A DNA stretch of 64,000 nt from Aquila chrysaetos chrysaetos. Taxonomy: Eukaryota; Chordata; Aves; Accipitriformes; Accipitridae. Numbering within the stretch: position 1 is the stretch's first letter; each line of letters opens with the position of its first letter. Made by a program: the position numbers and the translations under genes. Under the pieces are notes generated by a model. It had not been told where the DNA came from, searched no databases, and saw only the letters and a program-made list of their open reading frames with translations. Positions 27,801 through 41,200 of the stretch are shown here, in pieces. The DNA lies in assembly GCF_900496995.4 (NCBI RefSeq), contig NC_044005.1:20775363-20839362 (forward strand). Direction: 5' to 3'.

Positions 27801-29239
27801 GAGTTGAAAGAAAATTAAGTCAAATCAAGCAAAAAATTATTTTTTCACCACTGTCAGTTTCTGCTTCCAAATACACTGTTCTCCCTTCAGCGCTTTTGTT
27901 TAAAGCTCAGAAAAACAAGAGATGCTCACCTGGTTTAGGAGATGGATGGGGGATTCGTCGACTGGCATGAGTGTAAGGACAGTCTGGCTTAGTGCACTTT
28001 GCATCGTATTTACAGTTTGGATGGATGAACAAGCATTTATCAGCAAATTTGCAGTTAGGAAAAACTCTGAGGGAAAAGAAGTTGAGTCATAAGCCCATAC
28101 TCAGAGCAAAACTGCCAAGCAGCTGTTGCGCGTGAAAGCCAGAATATCACAGAAAGCCAGAACTACAAGAGGGCTTGCGCACCTGTGTTGGTTACTTCCA
28201 AAGCAGGACATGCAGGTGTAGTGTACTAGCTGTACACAAGCAGATCTATATTCAGTTTCCCTGTGGACACTCTTTACATGCATTAAATAACTGAACTGCC
28301 TCACACTCAGTGGAGTTTGGTAGCAAGCTACTTGTTGCAAGCTAAGACGCATTATTCTTAGCGTGCAGTGCAGAACAGCAAAGGCACTGTGAATTCAGAC
28401 CTTCACACAGAGGGGCACAGAATTCCCTAAGTAGCATGGTTCGTTCACCGAAGAGAAAGTGTTATTTTGAATTTAGTTACCAGATTTTAAAAGAAAATTC
28501 AAATGTCTGAGTAAATGAAACTACCCAGTCTGGTAACATTTATCTCAAAACAGAAATTGTTTTTCTAGACTGTCGCTGCTTGCGGAAAAGAAGTCAAAGG
28601 CACATTGCACATTCAAGAGTTAACCTTTTTTTTCTGTCCTGGTTTCAGCTGGGATAGAGTTCATTTTCTTTCTAGTAGCTGCTATAGTGTTATGTTTTGG
28701 ATTTAGTATGAGAATAATGCTGATAACACACTGATGTTTTTAGTATAAACACTACTTAGCAACAACTAAGTCAAGGATTTTTCAGCTTCTCATGCCAGCC
28801 AGCGAGAAGGCTGGAGGGGCATAAGTTGGGAGGGGACACAGCCAGGACAGCTGACCCAAAGTGGCCAAAGGAATATTTCATACCGATGGACATCATGCCT
28901 AGTATATAAACTGGGGGGAGTTGGCTGGGGGGGGGAAATCGCTGCTCGGGAATTGACTGGGCATCAGTCGGTGAGTGGGGAGCAATTGCATTGTGCATCA
29001 CTTGTTTTCTATATTCCAATTCTTTTGTTATTATTATTGTCATATTATTGTTATTATCATAATCATCATCATTATTATTATTATGTTCTTCCTTTCTGTC
29101 CTATTAAACCATTCTTATCTCAACCCACGAGTTTTACTTTTTTTTTCTGATTGTCTCCCCCATCCCACTGGGTGGGGGGAAGTGAGCAAGCAGCTGTGTG
29201 GTGCTTGGTCGCTGGCTGGGATTAAACCACAACACTTTC

Positions 29240-29294
<55 letters not shown>

Positions 29295-32200
29295 CTGCAT
29301 TACTATGTAACGGTACCCTAACATGTTCAAAAGCATTTTGACAGCGAGCAGAAGAGTGCCTGTTGTTTTAAGAAGACACCAATTCCCACATCTCTAAGCA
29401 ACACAAAACCACCAGCCTGAATGCCGAACTAAGCTTTGTTCTGCATGAGCACATCTGTGACTCTACTTATTGAAAACATCACTGTATTCTGACACATGGC
29501 AGATGGGAGGAAAACAGAAGAAATTACAGTGTGATAATCTAGCTCCGATCCTACCCTAACAGACTTACACTGCCTTGGAATATTTACTAACACAGAAGGG
29601 AAATTTGTAGCACCAAAATAAAAATAAGATGTCAAGTGGATGAGCTTTGCACTACTCACTTGCAAGGTAGTGTGGGGTGATGGTACACACATTCATCTCC
29701 ATTTTTACAGGCAGGCCAGTACTTGCAGCGCTCAAGCACCTTCTCCTGTTTTTGCAGCACATTTAACTGTTCCATGTCCACTAGGAAGGAAAGAAAAAAG
29801 AAAAAAAACAAGCTGGGACCTTTATGATTCCATATGCAATTTGGCATACACAATATAGCACAACTGAAATTCACAATATTTCCTATTCTCTCTCTCCTTT
29901 TAACCCAGTTCTTGATAAGCCACTTATTAATCAAAGAAAGCCATGACAGCAAAAATTTATGTAAAATCATATTATCTGAAGAAAATTTCCAAAACTACAA
30001 AGTGAAAGAAGTCATAATATTGGACTGAGAGCTGCCTTTTGGTGATCAAAGATCAAATTTGTTACTGTTTAGAAGCAAAATAAATTAATTTTCTTCACAA
30101 ATCCAAATTGAGGTGTGAAAGTCAAACAGACCAGATCTTGATCAGACAAGACAAAGATTCTTCAACTGAACCTTAGTTACGACTGTTCTGCTGAGCCATG
30201 TGTTAATAGTATCTCTGCTTCCTTTCTCCAAGATATTTTTGGCTCCAGAAAATTTTTCAAGAGATAAAGTAAGAAATCAATTTTTACACTAATCAGATAT
30301 GATTTATTAGTATGGGGGCACACACCAAAAAAGAACCACTTCTGTGTAATCAGCTCGGACAGATACCAGATTCACTTGTTACCTGAACTCAGACTCCAAT
30401 CCAGAAAGTATTTTAAGAAATTCCAAGCTGAAACATTCAGTAACTTCACCACTCTTACATGAACCTGGGACTTTGACTTTCTCCTATTTAACATTATTTG
30501 TAAAACCTCATTCTGCAAATTCAGGCAATTAAGCATATACCTTCACTGTTGTCTTATTTTCCAAAATCTGCCTAAACCTTTGGCTTTTCAAAGCTTTCCA
30601 GGACTGCTGATAAACTATTCTTTATTTAGTTCAGAAAATTTGGGTGCCCTGCTACTATGGAAAATAAAGGTCTTTATTTTCATAAGAAAAAAAAAAAAAA
30701 AAAAAAAAAATCCAAGCATGACCTTAAGGCACATATTCAACAGGTCTATGACAAAACAATATCCTCTCTATTTTTGATCACCATGTCAGCATTCTAAACA
30801 ATTCAAACATAGGCTTCAGCAAGCAATTTCCCATATTATTCAAAAGGTATCCTGAATATACAAATCTTCAAGTCAAAATCATACACTGTTTAAGTTCTAC
30901 TTTCAGAGATTCTAGCAACTTGACTCTACCAACACCTTATACTTAACAGGCTCCTTTTGATATCACAAATCTAGACAGACGCATTAATACCACCTGACGT
31001 ATTTTTTTTAAAGTTCAAGGCACAGCAAAATATTCATCATAAAATCTCCTGCCCATCAGCACGGGGACAAATGATAATGGGTCAACCAGAAGTGCAGATT
31101 TCTGGCAATGAAGACAAACTAAATATTCAAAAGAAAAAACCCAAATTTTACCAATACTGAGATGTGTGGAGAATTACCTGTGCGCCGTATTGCTCTAGTT
31201 TACCAAGATAAAGGCTTCTAAAGATATGGCCCCACGGAACTACCACATTTTCTTTGCCTAAAGAGTGTTCTAATTTGAAGAATAAATGCCATTACTTTAA
31301 TTTCTTAAGAACGATATATCCAAGAGTTCTATCCACAATCAAACCACCACATTAATGTTAGATCCTGTTGGTAAGCATAATTACCATCACAGCTCTCTAG
31401 CTGCCTGGTTACAATTTGCATCTGCTGTGCCCGAAGGCCTTTTAATCCTTTGCCGGCACACATATTTTGGATAACTGGCTTTAATCCTTCAGTTATACAC
31501 GTATCTTCCTCTTCTTGATCAGAAAGGTATCCCGGTGGACTGGGCACACCATCCAGAGTCACGATGAACTTGGGACTAGCAGGTTTCTCTGGCTGTGCAA
31601 GCTGGTCTCTATCAAACAAAGAAATGTAGTAAAAATAGATTTTCTGACTCAAGAGGTTTGAGTAAAAATGAGCTGCACTAGTAACTAAAAGTAGTGCAAG
31701 CTAATCTATGGAGAGTCACGCAGTAACAAACCTTGTTTTAATACTACTACTAATGTACTCCAATTTAGTTCGCCTTCTAGTCTCCCTGAAGCACTAATAA
31801 GAAATACAGCTTTCAATGGCATACAGCAGAGAATTTGGCAGGTACATTTCAGTTTGTTGCATTCTGGTCAACGGATAGATCCGAAAGCTCATTTACAGAG
31901 ACAGTTAAATAAAGGAAAGTGATTAATCTTTTGAGGAATTTACAGTTTTGAGACAAAAAAAGTCAACGTAAATAACATTCTTGGAATCACGAACCTTTTA
32001 ACACACAGAACAGGTGTCTCCTCAAAAATACTGAACAGCACATTATGAAACAGTGGGTGTAAAAGCCTTTAGGGCTAGGAAGAGAGAACTGAAATACTGA
32101 CACCAAGAACTTTGATGCTCAGCCTGATCGAAAGATCAGTCTAGCCTAGTATCCTGCATCTGACAGTAGTCAACATGGATAAAAGAGGGAGTATAAAAAC

Positions 32201-35200
32201 AGGGGATGCATACATTTTCTCCAATCTGCCACTGTCTCACCCATTTCACCTGAGGGATTTCCTGAACGGCTTGTGATTCTAAATATTTGGAAAGACACTA
32301 TGGCTTTGTCATCTTTGACAAGCAGTGATGGTATAAACTCTGCTTCTCTATGAAATTAGGCTAAAAGCAACTACAGTGTAAAATGCCTTTAAGAAGAGAG
32401 AAAAACAACACATTAAAAACATCACTAGCCAGAACTTTCATGTTCAAGGAGTCAGAAATTGACCTATTCACATGCAAAAATTTACCACTCTCCTGTAGCA
32501 CAGTCACAGTTTTCAACTGTGGCATTGTGAGGTTATCCTTTTGGGTTTTTTTGTTCACTGTTGGTTTTATTTTTAATTAACACAGGCTGTTTAAAGCCAC
32601 TCCCAGAAAGGAAAAATTAGCAGTTTCTCAAACACAGCGGCCCACAGTGATGAAGTACATCACATTGTTGTGAGTCGTTTTTAACTCTAACAGGTAAGAT
32701 ACATAAAACTATTTGGTAGCAGGAACTATCAAGGCCTTTAACAAGTTAAAAAATGACTGTGCACTGGCCATTGTTCCTTTGGGGAAATGAAGAAACATCC
32801 ACAACACATCATTTGAAGCTGACATGAACTTTAAACTTCTCTTGGCCAAACTCACCAGTAAGGAGCCTTAAATGACTTGTCCCACATGCCACTTAACTGT
32901 TTGTTAGCTTACAGGCACTGAGCTACCTGCATGCAGAACATGCTGTTTTCCTTCTAGCACTGAGAGCTCAGGATCCACCATACTCAATATTGCGTTAAAA
33001 GACATTTCTTAAGATATGTAATCTCAGGGTGAAACAGATGTAAAACTAAAGGCAATTTAAGCAAAATTATTACTTAACTAAGATTTCAGAAATCAGAACA
33101 GCTATGACAAAAAGAACAGTACTTTTCAGTTCCTTCTCCATCTTTCTTGCAAATCAAAGACATGCTCAAGCTACAGTTTGGGAATTATCTTCCATTTAGA
33201 AGGACTTCTGGGAGGTATTTTTGTCCCTGCTTTTTTTCCTCTGCTATTCAATGTCAGTCCATTTTCCATGATGTCACAGATCCTGACTGGACTGACAAAG
33301 CACAAGTACGACTGAATGATTCCATCTACAGCACAAACAAGCATTCTAACTAGTAACAGTCCCAAAAGTAATAACTTTTTACCGTGTCTGTATTAGACGT
33401 CCTGAGAGTACTCGTATTGCCTCTGTAGCCCTCTTTCCCAATTGCTGATTCTGCAGCACTATTTCCTCAGATAATTTGGGCTTCTTCAGGATAAATGACC
33501 TAGTATCTGTATGGACCATAGATTCTGCATCATAGTAATCTGAATTGGGAGAAAAATACATAGAAAAGAGAAAAATAAGGTTGTACTCTTAACTTATAGC
33601 ATACTTTTTAATATCAATTTACATTGCTGATAAGCTGATTTTATTTTGTTTTCATTTCTAACTAGTAGCTTCCAGAAAACATTTTTACTTCCTTGCTTAT
33701 TCCACAGAAGTGTATCAGCAGGAGCCACAGGCCATATTAGGCCAGACCAGGAAGCTTCTGTTACTGGAATGGCTGTGCTGAAACAGCATTGAAGGGGGTC
33801 CACACACCCCCAAAATCTCTTACACTTTGAACACCTACTGACATTACACTTTTATTCCTTAGAGATGTAGAAACTAGAAAACATTAGAAATCAGTATAAT
33901 TAATTGAAAAGGAAGTTATATTTTAACATTCACTGACCAGTAGTGTTCAATTTGAAAACTAGCAATTTTTATTTAGGAATAGAAGAACGCAAGACTTAAC
34001 CTTGAGTCACTTGCAAGGTATCTTCAATCACAGGATCAATCTGGAGCCGGGAAGAGAGCTCCTTTTGTTCAGCTCCTAAAAAAACCCAGTAATTAGAAGC
34101 ATGTCAAAATGAAACTATAGATTAAAGACCTGAAGCATACTCTTCTAATACCTTTGTTTAAAAAACAAAACAAAACAAAACCAAACAACCCAAAAAGAAG
34201 CCATTCTCATTGTTATGAACCCCTTTCTCATTGTTTCAGAAACAGTAACAAGTTTTCTCCAGCCAGATGGCATGGCAAAATCTAAATACTGAAAGACTCT
34301 AGTCTTTCCCATAATCATTGCTCAGTGCAAATTAGGTCTGTGGGTACGGCAACTTATAAAGACCAAGTTCTTCCTCCTCATTTGTAGAGGTGTTGACTAT
34401 TCAGAGAACACACACACAGGAAAGCAGCTAACTACAAGGGACTACTTTATGGTCTTAAAAGAGGTGAAACAAATCAGAGTAGCACTGTTCTACATTTAAC
34501 TTATGGTTTGAAAAATTGTATTTTGCTTTCTGTATGTTTCCATTTCAATGGCAAAAGCAAAAATACTTAGCATAAATATTTTCTGTACATTAACTCAAAG
34601 ACTGATAAAGCTTCTTACGTACTTTACAGATACAATTCCAACTATTTTATGTTGGCAGAAGATTCCAAATACATCTGTATGAGAAATAACAGACTGAAAA
34701 AAATATGTATTTTTTTTTTTAATAACGAATGTTTACCATTCCTTAACAATGACTGTGAGCTGATGTAACAAAGATCCTACTCAAACCAAATTTTACTCAC
34801 CAATCTAAATATCTGAACACTTAGCAAGAGTAAACTAACTTCTTCTTACAGAAGTGTTTTTCCACCGTCTTATTTCTATGATTCCTTGTAGCTGGCACGC
34901 GCACACACACACGCATACACTTCTTTGTAACAAAATCACATTGAAAAGATACTTTGATTGCCTTTATATGTTATGCCATTTTCCTCTGGGAGTTTCATAA
35001 CAGAAGTAAAAACAAAGCTTACTGTTCACACAGCTATACTGGTATCAGCTGTCCTGTAACAGCAAATACAGTACTCCAATATTTACACAAAAAAATAAAA
35101 CATTTAAACTATTTGTGTGGTAACAACATGTCAGAAAGAATCTTTTAATACTTCATATGCTGCAAATGTAAAGTATCTTAACTCTCTCACATAAGCTTTA

Positions 35201-38200
35201 TGACAGAATTACTCCTACAAGATATTAAGGAAAAAAATGCAAAGGATGGGGAAAAGAGAAGTTATCCCAATATAAATGGATACATTTGCTTACTGCATTT
35301 GCTTACGCAAAATTATTCTTCAGTGATATGCCTGAATGCTATACCACCTTTCCTCACTGATTAATTTCTCTGAGGTTGTGTGTGTGTGTGTGTATTAAAA
35401 ATTAAAAGCATTTCTTTTCTTTGCTCAGCCTGTTGTGAAATGACATTCCCTGGTATAAATTTTTAAAAACATTATCAGATGACCTTGAATTCCTTCAACT
35501 GCCTGCTCCTTTGGCTCTTCTACTTGAAGCTGAGAACTCAGAGCAGGCAGTCTGTTTTGCACATGGATTACTTCTAACTGAGATTCTTCTGGGCTAATTC
35601 GAGTTCTTGGTGCAACTGGAACAGTCTGTTTCTGTGGAACTTTAAAGAGACAATGGTAAATCATTTGCATATAACCCAATCACACAACAATATTATTTTT
35701 ACATATAGTATTAAAATAACTCTCATAAATTCCTACACACACACACAAAATCCCAAGGATCTGCCTCCACAAAAATCATCTTTAGCTACCTGCAAAATTC
35801 TTAGTGTGAAAGCACATTCGTGCATGTGCATAGAGCACTCTGTGAGTGGCACCTCAGAACATCTACTTGTAAGACAAAACAGCATGAGAAGAACTAGAGT
35901 GACATCAGCAAAGTATTCATTCATCCACTTCTACACATAATTAATTTGGTACTTTCTTATGGTATTGAAATCACTTTTCATTCCACCTTTCATATAAATA
36001 ATCATGGATTATCAATGTGTACTTTTCATACCGTGCCAGCTGCCCTATGCTAAGGTGCTTGCAAATAGAATATAAAACTCAATGACAGCAGAGTCACAGA
36101 ATCATAGAATCCCTTAGGTTGGAAAAGACCTTTAAGATCACTGAGTCCAAAACCTAACACTGCCAAGCCCACCACTAAACCACATCCCTAAGCACCGCAC
36201 CTACACATCTTTTAAATACCTCCAGGGATGGTGACTCCACCACTTCCCTGGGCAGCCTGTTCCAATGCTTGACAACCTTTTCAGTGAAGAAATTTTTCCT
36301 AATATCCAATCTAAACCTCCCCTGGTGCAACTTGAGGCCGTTTCCTCTCATCCTATCGCTTGTTACTTGGGAAAAGAGACCAACACCCACCTCACTACAA
36401 CCTCCTTTCAGGTACTTGTAGGCCTCTTTTCAGGTAGTTGTAGCATGGAATTTGGGGATAGCAGGACAACAGGTTGACTTCTTTACTTGCCTTCTGCTAA
36501 GACTGTCAGAACTGGTTGTGAAAAGCTAAGCATATTCTTCCCTTGGCTGAGTATCACATCAGCACTCAACTTCTGACACATACAACTAAAAGGTACCATG
36601 CAGTACTGGATTTGTCATTTACGATCTTACCATTTTGTTTTACCTATGTATTTCGAACTAGCTTATTACCACATTTCATTCAAAGTACTTAAAAAATACA
36701 TGAAATACTACCTCTGAAGTGGAAGAGCCTGCATGATACTTCAGATAAAATTCACAAATCACGCCTGTATTAAGCCACAAAGTGGTGCTTTTTGGTCTCT
36801 CCACTGAAATATTCTCATGATGGTAAGCCAAACTACAAGATCACCACTATTAAAAATCAATAGTTTTAATTGATTTTAAAGTTTTCTGGCTATGTTCTAT
36901 TTCCCTCCATATTACAGGAAAGAGCTTCCTGCATCACCTTGAAGCACTGTTCCCTGTGTTGCTGCTTCTTCCACCATAAACACTCCTTGCAAGATAACCA
37001 GCATCAGAACTTAGGAGCATCAGTGCTCCTATCTCTTAAACTGCTTCTGCTTACCATCTAGAATGAAGACAAGCTCTTAATGCTTAGGAGGCACTTACAT
37101 TATTTGCTATTAATGAAGAAGCATAATTTTCCTTTAGAGGTTCATTTACTGTATGAAATATATTTTGTAAGTAGTCAAGCAATTCAACAGTTTACTAGAA
37201 CTAGTCTAACTTAATTTTTCTTCAACTCCAAGTTTGGCAATGACCTTTATTAGTCATCCATACAATTCATTCTGTTTTAAAACAAGCTCACTCTCTATGC
37301 CACTTCTAACATGCACAGACATCTCCAATTCAAGAGCCTTTGAACACAGAAAACTCCATACACATCTCATGACTTTAGATCTACTTATCAGCTCCAATTC
37401 AAGAGCCTTTGAACACAGAAAACTCCATACACATCTCATGACTTTAGATCTACTTATCAGCACCTGTGCAACCTTGAAAATACAACAATAAGAAAACAGG
37501 GAAGAAGTTCACAATGACCATTTTGTAAATGTTAATGTAGAAGGAAGATACGTGTTTCTTAGTTAGGTTGGAGGTTTTGAGAGAAAGCAAGCAAGAGATT
37601 TTGGATAGCTTTCAGTCTTGCTCCAGATGGGATAAAAGTCATTACTTCGGTAGTATAGTGAACACTCCTTCCCTTGCAATGTGCAATGCTTCCTGCTGAC
37701 AACACTAGATTTATTACCACCCAATGAGATGAAAGAACATGAGATAACAGCTGGATTTGCCCTTCTTCAGCATCAGCCTCTCCTAGCTAGGAGAACTCAA
37801 TTTTTCCATACAGGCAACTGCTCAGTATCTGTATCAACTCAACTCAATACCTAAAACCACTGAACTAAAAATGCAGCCTCACTGTTTAAAGACAATATAT
37901 GCTGATATATCAAGCAGTATGTTGCTTGTTATTTTGCACTTCTATTACCTATATCCAGTGCATTTTGATTTTTTGCTGTTCGCCTTTTTTCTCCTCCTCT
38001 CTCAGAAGGAAGGAAGAGAGTGCAGAAAGGGAAAAAAGAGCAACCAATTAGATCAAACAACCTGCCTAATACTGAACACTTTCTCCTTGGCAACTATTAA
38101 CTTCAGAAAACTTCTGGCACTTCCATTTTGTCTCTATACACTTTACAGGCTTACTAGCTTGAACTCTCTCCTCTCTTGTTTATGCTTTCATAATTCATCA

Positions 38201-41200
38201 TTGAAGAATAATGTAATGTTCACAGGACTTAGAAAATCCCTTATGTGTATCACTGACATGAGCTATTTAACATTCTATTTTATCTCTAAGCACTATCTTT
38301 AGCTCGGATTTATAAAACAGGGCTTAGAAATACTACTGCTTAGCACAAACAAAAATAATGCTAATTACCAGTGGAATAATTGGTTGTTTTTGTAACTGAC
38401 TCCTGTGCTTCAGAGATTGCTTTCAGTATTAGATTCTTATTGGCCTGTTTTGAAGGTGGCAATGAAGGTCTAAGGAAGATAGAAAAAATAATGAATTGTA
38501 CATGAATTGCAACAGCAACTGTATCCTTATTAAACAGGTATTTCAACAGGTTAACACAGTTATGCATAATACTGATAGAAAAAACGATCATCTAAAATCA
38601 CTTTATCTATATTTGTTTTCAGCTTGTTCATCTATTCTCTGAGTGGGTGGGGATCCACAAAATGCTCTCAAAAACGGAAGCCCAGAGGCATGATTTCACC
38701 TCCCAGCTTAAGCTGCTGTAAAACCATGCTGCATCTGAAAGGCACAAAGTCTGCCATTCGTTTCCTCCCACCTCTGCCCCTCACATTCCTGTTGCTACAT
38801 TTGTGTTGGCACTAGTAATTATCCAGCTGCCCCAGGGAGTAAGATCCAGCTGAAAACCGACTCTATCAAAAACACATCAGTTGTAAAAAAAGCTTTCTGT
38901 TTGTCTTTGAACATCAACAATAAGGAAGTTTAAATCAGATAAATGTGCTGTGGCGCTGAAGATAAATTCAATAAAGTGTATTAGCTTAAAACAAATCTTA
39001 TAGAAGCTAGCACTGTAGATCAGTAGAACCATCTCTTCCATAGTTTGCATGTTCTTCCTTTCATTATTGAAAATCAGATACAAACCACTGATGTACTCTG
39101 ACTGACACCTGACATTCAGACAGAATTAGGGAGCAGAAAAAAAGGAAAAACCTCTCAAGTCTTTTGAAATGTTAAAACCACTTAAAGAACAAGTGATAAT
39201 TGGTTTGAAAACTATCCCAAAATAAAAACAAAGCAATTAAAACTCCTGGAAAATTATTTCACCACATCAAATACCTGGTCTGAAACATGCCAACATTTAT
39301 GTTCTTTTGCCAGATAGTGTAAAATTTCACATTCCATTGCAGCTTATGCACAATAATAAAAACAGGTTACAAAATCAGAGGAAAAAAGTCGTATAAACAG
39401 ACATCTCACCCACAGAGTTGTGAGACAGACAAAATTGAGTGAGCTTTTTTTTTTTTTTTTTTAACTGTCAATTTTCAAAACTGCAAACAGTTTTCCCCAA
39501 CTTCCACTTTCAAAGTTTTTGTTCATTAAATTCATTCTGGAAACGACACAGAATCACTGAGATTTTAAAGTACCTTCTTTCTGGCTTTGCAGGTACAGAT
39601 ACACTGCTGGAGATACTTCCTGTTCGCAATCCATAGTCTTCCTCCTCCTCCTCATCTTCCCCATCATTACAGAATTTTTTCACTTTGACTACTGAGCTTA
39701 CAACAGGCAACCGTCTCTTCCTGGAGCTTTCTTCCTACAATACAGCAAGCAAAACAATTCATTTAGCATAAAACATGTATTAGTAAGCCAGCAAAGAAAA
39801 TACTGCAATTCTACCTAGAGCCAGAAGATGGAGAACTTCCATTCCAGTCGCGTGAGTCTAGGGACTACTGTACTGTCTGCAGAAAAAAGTGACAGCACTG
39901 GAGAACATGAAAATCAGACATATTTACATTGAAACATTTCATTAAAAATGTAACTGTAAATAACATTTAGAAAAGGAGAAGAAAAAAATCTAAAGTACAG
40001 ACAATTTATCCAACACCTACAGAAAAATAGTGTTTTCCGAAGAAATTCATACTAGCCTTCAAGATGCACCTGTTGAAAGTCTGATAGAGAAAAGTGAAAT
40101 CAGAATGAATGACTTTGTCCTCTGTATCAACTCTAATTTCAGATTAGTGTAAGGATTAATTTCTAGCAAGCTGACATATTCCAAAGAAAACTAATAGCTA
40201 TGCAGAGCCAGGATGGTCCAGTTCAGGCAGTGGAAGATCTCTGTTCTGACACAGCCACTCACCACCACAGTGTATGTGGCAGTGACAAATTTAAATGCTA
40301 GGCTGCATGAAAGCATAGGAGAAAGCACACATCAATAACTTCTGTAGGAACCACCACTCAGCACTGAACTACACAGGAGCACAATGAGCCACCTGGATGC
40401 CAGGTTTGTACACAGTACCCTTTAAATGATCCTATATCCTCCAAGGAGAAAGAAATATCCTAGAAGATGGACCTGGACTACACTGATAAAGAAGATTCAT
40501 AAAGTAAGAAACCCAATACCTAAAGAAATGATCTTTTTAAACTTAAAACTTCCCAAAGCACAACAACTTGTCTAAGAGAAGGTAGAATACAGCAAAGGTC
40601 CACAGTTCCAAGAAATGCTCCTGAAATAGCCCTCTTCTGGAGATTATTCATGAAAGAATAATAGAAGAAAATTATCACAAGACTTTAACATTTCCAAAGA
40701 GAGATGTGACTGTCATCCATCAATGGCTTATGTACAGCCTTAAACAAATCACTATATTCTCATTCTCACTTCCCCATCTTAAAAAACAAAGACATCACCA
40801 CATGTCTTTGTAAAGCATTCTAGATTTCTGATTAAAATTCATTGTCCTTTATAAAGCATTATGTAAGTAGTAGCAAAGACAGAGAACTATATAAGCAGTA
40901 ACAAACACAGATGCACTTGGAATACAAGGTATGTAAAATTCCTGCTTCGTTACATTAGCAGCCATAACAATCTTCATTCCTCTCACAAAGGGCTCTTAAC
41001 GGATTCATATGGATAGTCTTAAAACTATCAGCTAGGACTATCACCCTGCCTGGCTTAGTCCGGCCTCCAAAGTATGTAGGGCAGCAATCACCTTTTAGTT
41101 TGTCCTTATACAACACCCATCCCAAAGACTTCTTAAAGGCCATGGTTCTAAATAGTATTATAATAATAATCCTAATAAGCAACATATCTGGGCTTTACAG

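Noticed and set aside
28975..29310. 111-codon open frame on the + strand ending in poly-lysine
   Set aside because: It crosses the trinucleotide repeat of the solo LTR and the A47 run; the sequence is low-complexity and not a gene.
31329..31652. 107-codon open frame on the - strand taken as one exon
   Set aside because: Its middle is the real ZC3H14 exon 31385-31608. Both ends run past good splice sites into intron.
36175..36390. 71-codon open frame on the - strand ([11 protein letters not shown]...[15 protein letters not shown])
   Set aside because: This is the familiar translation of a CR1 3' region and not a host gene. It carries no intact reverse transcriptase.
37234..37491. Open frames of 85 (+) and 69 (-) codons with an internal protein repeat
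   Set aside because: They are by-products of the 69-bp tandem duplication in a ZC3H14 intron, the unit being a multiple of three.
37871..38302. 143-codon open frame on the + strand
   Set aside because: It is a hydrophobic Leu/Phe/Ser-rich translation of intron DNA, antisense to ZC3H14, with no recognised domain or splice support.
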